Shown: in pieces, positions 61,888 through 64,000 of the stretch
Numbering within the stretch: position 1 is the first letter of the stretch
Layout: every line of letters begins with the position of its first letter
From: Bacteroidia bacterium
Lineage (GTDB): Bacteria; Bacteroidota; Bacteroidia; Flavobacteriales; Flavobacteriaceae
DNA length: 64,000 nucleotides
NCBI GenBank assembly: GCA_030427585.1
Contig: JAUIBW010000005.1
Coordinates: forward strand, 153,071 to 217,070
Direction of reading: 5' to 3'
Translations under genes and position numbers: made by a program
Notes under the pieces: model-generated
The model's input: only the letters and a program-made list of their open reading frames with translations
Database searches by the model: none
What the model was told of the DNA's origin: nothing

Positions 61888-62154
61888 ATGGGCAAAGGAG
61901 ATAAAAAAACACGTCGTGGTAAAATCGTTATAGGAACCTATGGTAAGTTACGACGTCGCAAAAAATCAACTGCTATAACAGCAGCAAAACCTAAATCAAC
62001 CCCAAAACCTAAAACAGCAGCTAAAACCGAACCCACACCAAAAGCTGAGGCAAAAACAAAAACCGAGACGAAGACAAAGTCCGAAGCAACACCAAAAGCC
62101 AAACCATCTGCAAAAAAGACGACTAAGAAGAAAACCGAAGAAGAATCTGAATAA
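61888..62154 (+). CDS. 30S ribosomal protein bTHX with long Lys/Ala/Thr-rich tail
   Basis: This 88-aa ORF begins MGKGDKKTRRGKIVIGTYGK and continues LRRRKK, the bTHX (Thx/S31e-like) signature. In Thermus the protein is 26 residues and sits in the 30S head. Here the canonical part is followed by ~58 residues of Lys, Ala, Thr, Pro and Glu repeats (TPKPKTAAKTEPTPKAEAKT) resembling a histone-H1-like tail. The tail is low-complexity and could bind RNA or DNA. Confidence 0.85.
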   Translation: MGKGDKKTRRGKIVIGTYGKLRRRKKSTAITAAKPKSTPKPKTAAKTEPTPKAEAKTKTETKTKSEATPKAKPSAKKTTKKKTEEESE

Positions 62155-62168
62155 ATTTAAAACCCGGA

Positions 62169-62822
62169 TTAAAAATATTTTTGATATTGCATCACCCTAA
62201 AATCAATAGTATTGAATTTAGGGTTTGCTTTTTTTAATGCCTTATATTCCTGTAAACTTCCTATAGATCGATTAGCAGCTCCCGATGGTGCAGTAAGAGA
62301 TACTGTATTGATGATTCTACCTTCTACACTAAACCGATGTATTCTTGGAATATCGTTTGATACCAATTCTAATTTGAGGTCATACCCTTTTAGGTGTCTT
62401 CTAAAAAAATACTCCGGGCCGTTTTTACTATTGCCCCCTGTAAAAAGCAACGTATCTATTTTCGGGTATTGTTTTAAATAGGAGATGATATCCCTAAGCC
62501 TGCTATTTTGCATTCCTAAATCTGATGCATCGATCTTTTCTCGTTCACAACTATGCACTATATCACAAACTCCTATTCCTCTAGAGGTTAAGAAGTTTTT
62601 TCTTTGATCTATTGCTTGTTGCGTAGTTTCAAACTTTAAACCCAAATCAAATATGCTATCCAAAACGGGCCATAGCAAACCACTTATACTACCATAACAA
62701 AAATTAACATCTCCTTTTTTTAATTCTCCGGTAGTAAATCTAGGTGGTGGTAATGTTCCTACAATTAGTTTGGTAGCTCCTTCAGGAAAAAACGGTTCGT
62801 ATGGGTGCATATGTAGAAACAA
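62169..62822 (-). CDS. Uracil-DNA glycosylase-fold protein
   Basis: This 217-aa protein begins (M)HPYEPFFPEGATKLIVGTLP, a UDG/MUG-type first strand. GISGLLWPVLDSIF-like SGLLWPVLDS, RGIGVCDIVHSCEREKIDAS and TLLFTGGNSKNG follow, and SLTAPSGAANRS comes near the end. It matches the DNA-deoxyinosine/uracil-DNA glycosylase-family proteins annotated in Bacteroidota. Whether it removes uracil or another base is not shown. The start may be the second Met (62810). It is convergent with the bTHX gene. Confidence 0.75.
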   Translation of the reverse strand: MFLHMHPYEPFFPEGATKLIVGTLPPPRFTTGELKKGDVNFCYGSISGLLWPVLDSIFDLGLKFETTQQAIDQRKNFLTSRGIGVCDIVHSCEREKIDASDLGMQNSRLRDIISYLKQYPKIDTLLFTGGNSKNGPEYFFRRHLKGYDLKLELVSNDIPRIHRFSVEGRIINTVSLTAPSGAANRSIGSLQEYKALKKANPKFNTIDFRVMQYQKYF

Positions 62823-62823
62823 A

Positions 62824-62863
62824 TGAATTACGAATTATGAATTACGAATTATGAGTTACGAAG
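62824..62863 (+). repeat. Tandem 14-bp repeat
   Basis: ATGAATTACGAATT occurs twice exactly (62824, 62838), followed by ATGAGTTACGAA. It lies next to the start of the glycosylase-fold gene. Confidence 0.8.
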
Positions 62864-63768
62864 GTAGTAGTATTATTTAAAAAAGTAAAAGAAGAAGTTG
62901 ATCTGGCCATATACCCCAAAAGATAGGGAGTCAGGCCCATCCCGAAGTGGTTCGAAGAATGGTCGAAGTATTTCGAGCAATAATTTTAATAGGTATCTAC
63001 CTTTATTATAATGGTCCTAAAGCCTTTTGCAAAGCTTCATTGCCCATTTTGCAAGCCCTTTACCCCTACCCAGGGGGGATCGAGCCCTTAAAATACACCT
63101 TCGAAGTAGTATGGTAACGTTTTGAAATACTTCAGTAATTCTTCGAAGGAGTTTATTAAGGGGTAAGCGTAGTTTCCAGAATGGGAAGAAAGACTATATA
63201 CCTGCTTATCTTCCTTCCTGGTATGCATACTTACCGTTTATATCGGGTTGCAAAATATAAAAAACACTTGATGGTTAGTATGAGGTCTTCGATAAACTCT
63301 GAACAAGCATTGTCATAACCTGAGTTCGATTCATCTGAAATGCGTCAGTTTGAGACATCCAATAAAATTTTACCCAGTGTCTAAGTTGACGTTCCAAAGC
63401 AGGGCTTTGAAATCTTTTTTCACCAGTATAAGATTTGTTTTGCGTTTGCAACATCTATGAAGCCTTGGAAAGATTTTAGCATAATAAATCTGGTTTTCAA
63501 TGAAATTGAAAAATACCTTGAAAAAAGTGCCTTTTCTTTTGGTTCTGTTTGCTGCCGGGCAAGCAAAGAAATCGTAGATTCATGAACTCAATATTATCAA
63601 ATAAAAACCTTGTGAACTAAAATGAACAGAAAGCCAAATCAAAGGAAATTAGATGAAATTTATGAGTATATAAATTTTTGAAAAACAAATCATTATGAAA
63701 TACATCAATGGTAGTGAAATTCTGTTAAGAATTTTGTATCGAAAACAAGCATTTCAATGCTAAAAACC

Positions 63769-63813
63769 TATTCTCGATACAAATTTTACTCATTCTAATC
63801 ATAAAATTCACTC
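63769..63813 (+). repeat. Dispersed repeat shared with 59868-59912
   Basis: The 45 bp beginning TATTCTCGATACAAATTTTA agree with 59868-59912 at 43 positions. The sequence just upstream (63728-63745, AGAATTTTGTATCGAAAA) is roughly its inverse, so both copies lie in inverted-repeat structures. Confidence 0.75.
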
Positions 63814-63943
63814 CTTTAGATTAGCATTGAGATATTTTATAATTTAAAGAACGGAAAAGGTACACTATCTATTCACTCCTTTAGATTAGCATTGAGATAT
63901 TTTATAATTTAAAGAACGGAAAAGGTACACTATCTATTCACTC
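63806..63943 (+). repeat. 65-bp tandem duplication
   Basis: The block starting ATTCACTCCTTTAGATTAGC at 63806 is repeated exactly from 63871, and its first 8 bp recur at 63936. GAACGGAAAAGGT in both copies is inverted downstream as ACCTTTTCCGTTC (63973-63985). Confidence 0.85.
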
Positions 63944-64000
63944 TAAGTTTTAAAGCTTATAATTTGATTCAGACCTTTTCCGTTCAGTTATAAACTCAAA

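Larger units (their letters stand above)
62823..64000. other. Long gene-free region with repeats at the right edge
   Basis: Nearly 1.2 kb has no convincing ORF on either strand. It is less AT-rich than other spacers near 63040-63120 and holds many TTCGA-type segments (GTTCGAAGAATGGTCGAAG, CTTCGAAGTAGTATGG). The last 300 bp hold a dispersed repeat and a 65-bp tandem duplication. It may be decayed mobile DNA, but no transposase remnant is recognised. Confidence 0.5.

Noticed and set aside
62823..63660. Decayed insertion sequence
   Set aside because: The region is gene-free and less AT-rich, but no transposase fragment or terminal repeats could be read in it.

Overview
The window looks like a chromosomal segment of a marine Flavobacteriaceae bacterium, and the gene set is compatible with Aquimarina or a close relative. 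Four things point there. The DNA is AT-rich (roughly one third G+C by eye). The tmRNA encodes the Bacteroidota-type tag GENNYALAA. There is a SusC/SusD pair and a type IX secretion sorting domain. The best promoters follow the TTG / TAnnTTTG pattern of this phylum. The assignment is an inference from the sequence; no search was run.

Layout. 1-8101: core and housekeeping genes (IcmF-type acyl-CoA mutase fragment, purU, an ankyrin protein, a PqqB-like lipoprotein, a DUF4197 lipoprotein, a Fe/B12-binding-protein-like receptor, pyrF and an alanine/saccharopine dehydrogenase-like enzyme). 8251-8802: tmRNA followed by a 17-bp repeat of its own 3' end, as left by an integration event. 8914-12567: a DsbA-like FrnE protein, a processive GT2 glycosyltransferase and small hypothetical genes.

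12148-22355 is the most unusual accessory region. It holds a two-component module (TPR sensor kinase, with a response regulator gene broken by two frameshifts and a stop), an orphan 230-aa gene, and a divergent operon. That operon encodes a caspase-like protease with a C-terminal effector-associated-like helical domain, a 1091-aa membrane protein, and two small membrane proteins that begin with the same kind of helical domain. Three copies of an 18-bp inverted repeat (AT[A/C]CCCA-N4-T[G/A]GG[G/T]AT) lie 50-55 bp upstream of start codons in this region and tie it together as a regulon. I regard this as the best candidate for an undescribed conflict or cell-death system.

22648-34199: an S37-type peptidase lipoprotein, then genes for prolyl-peptide and hydroxyproline use. 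These are a trans-3-hydroxyproline dehydratase with a pyrroline-2-carboxylate reductase, two M24 Xaa-Pro peptidases, a 2,5-dioxovalerate dehydrogenase, a hydroxypyrroline-carboxylate deaminase-type aldolase, a secreted BSP-type metallopeptidase and an Lrp/AsnC regulator. Together they suggest growth on collagen-like protein. 34676-48721: a mannoside utilisation locus (SusC, SusD, two GH92 alpha-mannosidases, two ROK proteins, a FucP-like sugar transporter).

48765-52095: thiol-redox genes (two rhodaneses, two thioredoxin-like proteins) and a MarR-YceI pair. 52103-59641: a complete trp operon with promoter, three-Trp leader peptide and attenuator, in the order trpE-G-D-C-F-B-A. Repeats have colonised this operon. 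One palindrome lies inside trpF, another forms the in-frame trpF-trpB junction, another supplies the trpC stop codon, and a four-helix-bundle gene bounded by inverted repeats sits exactly between trpD and trpC. 59642-64000: inverted-repeat-rich intergenic DNA, a DUF1287 protein, an EEP-fold membrane protein, ribosomal protein bTHX, a uracil-DNA-glycosylase-fold protein and a long gene-free, repeat-containing end.
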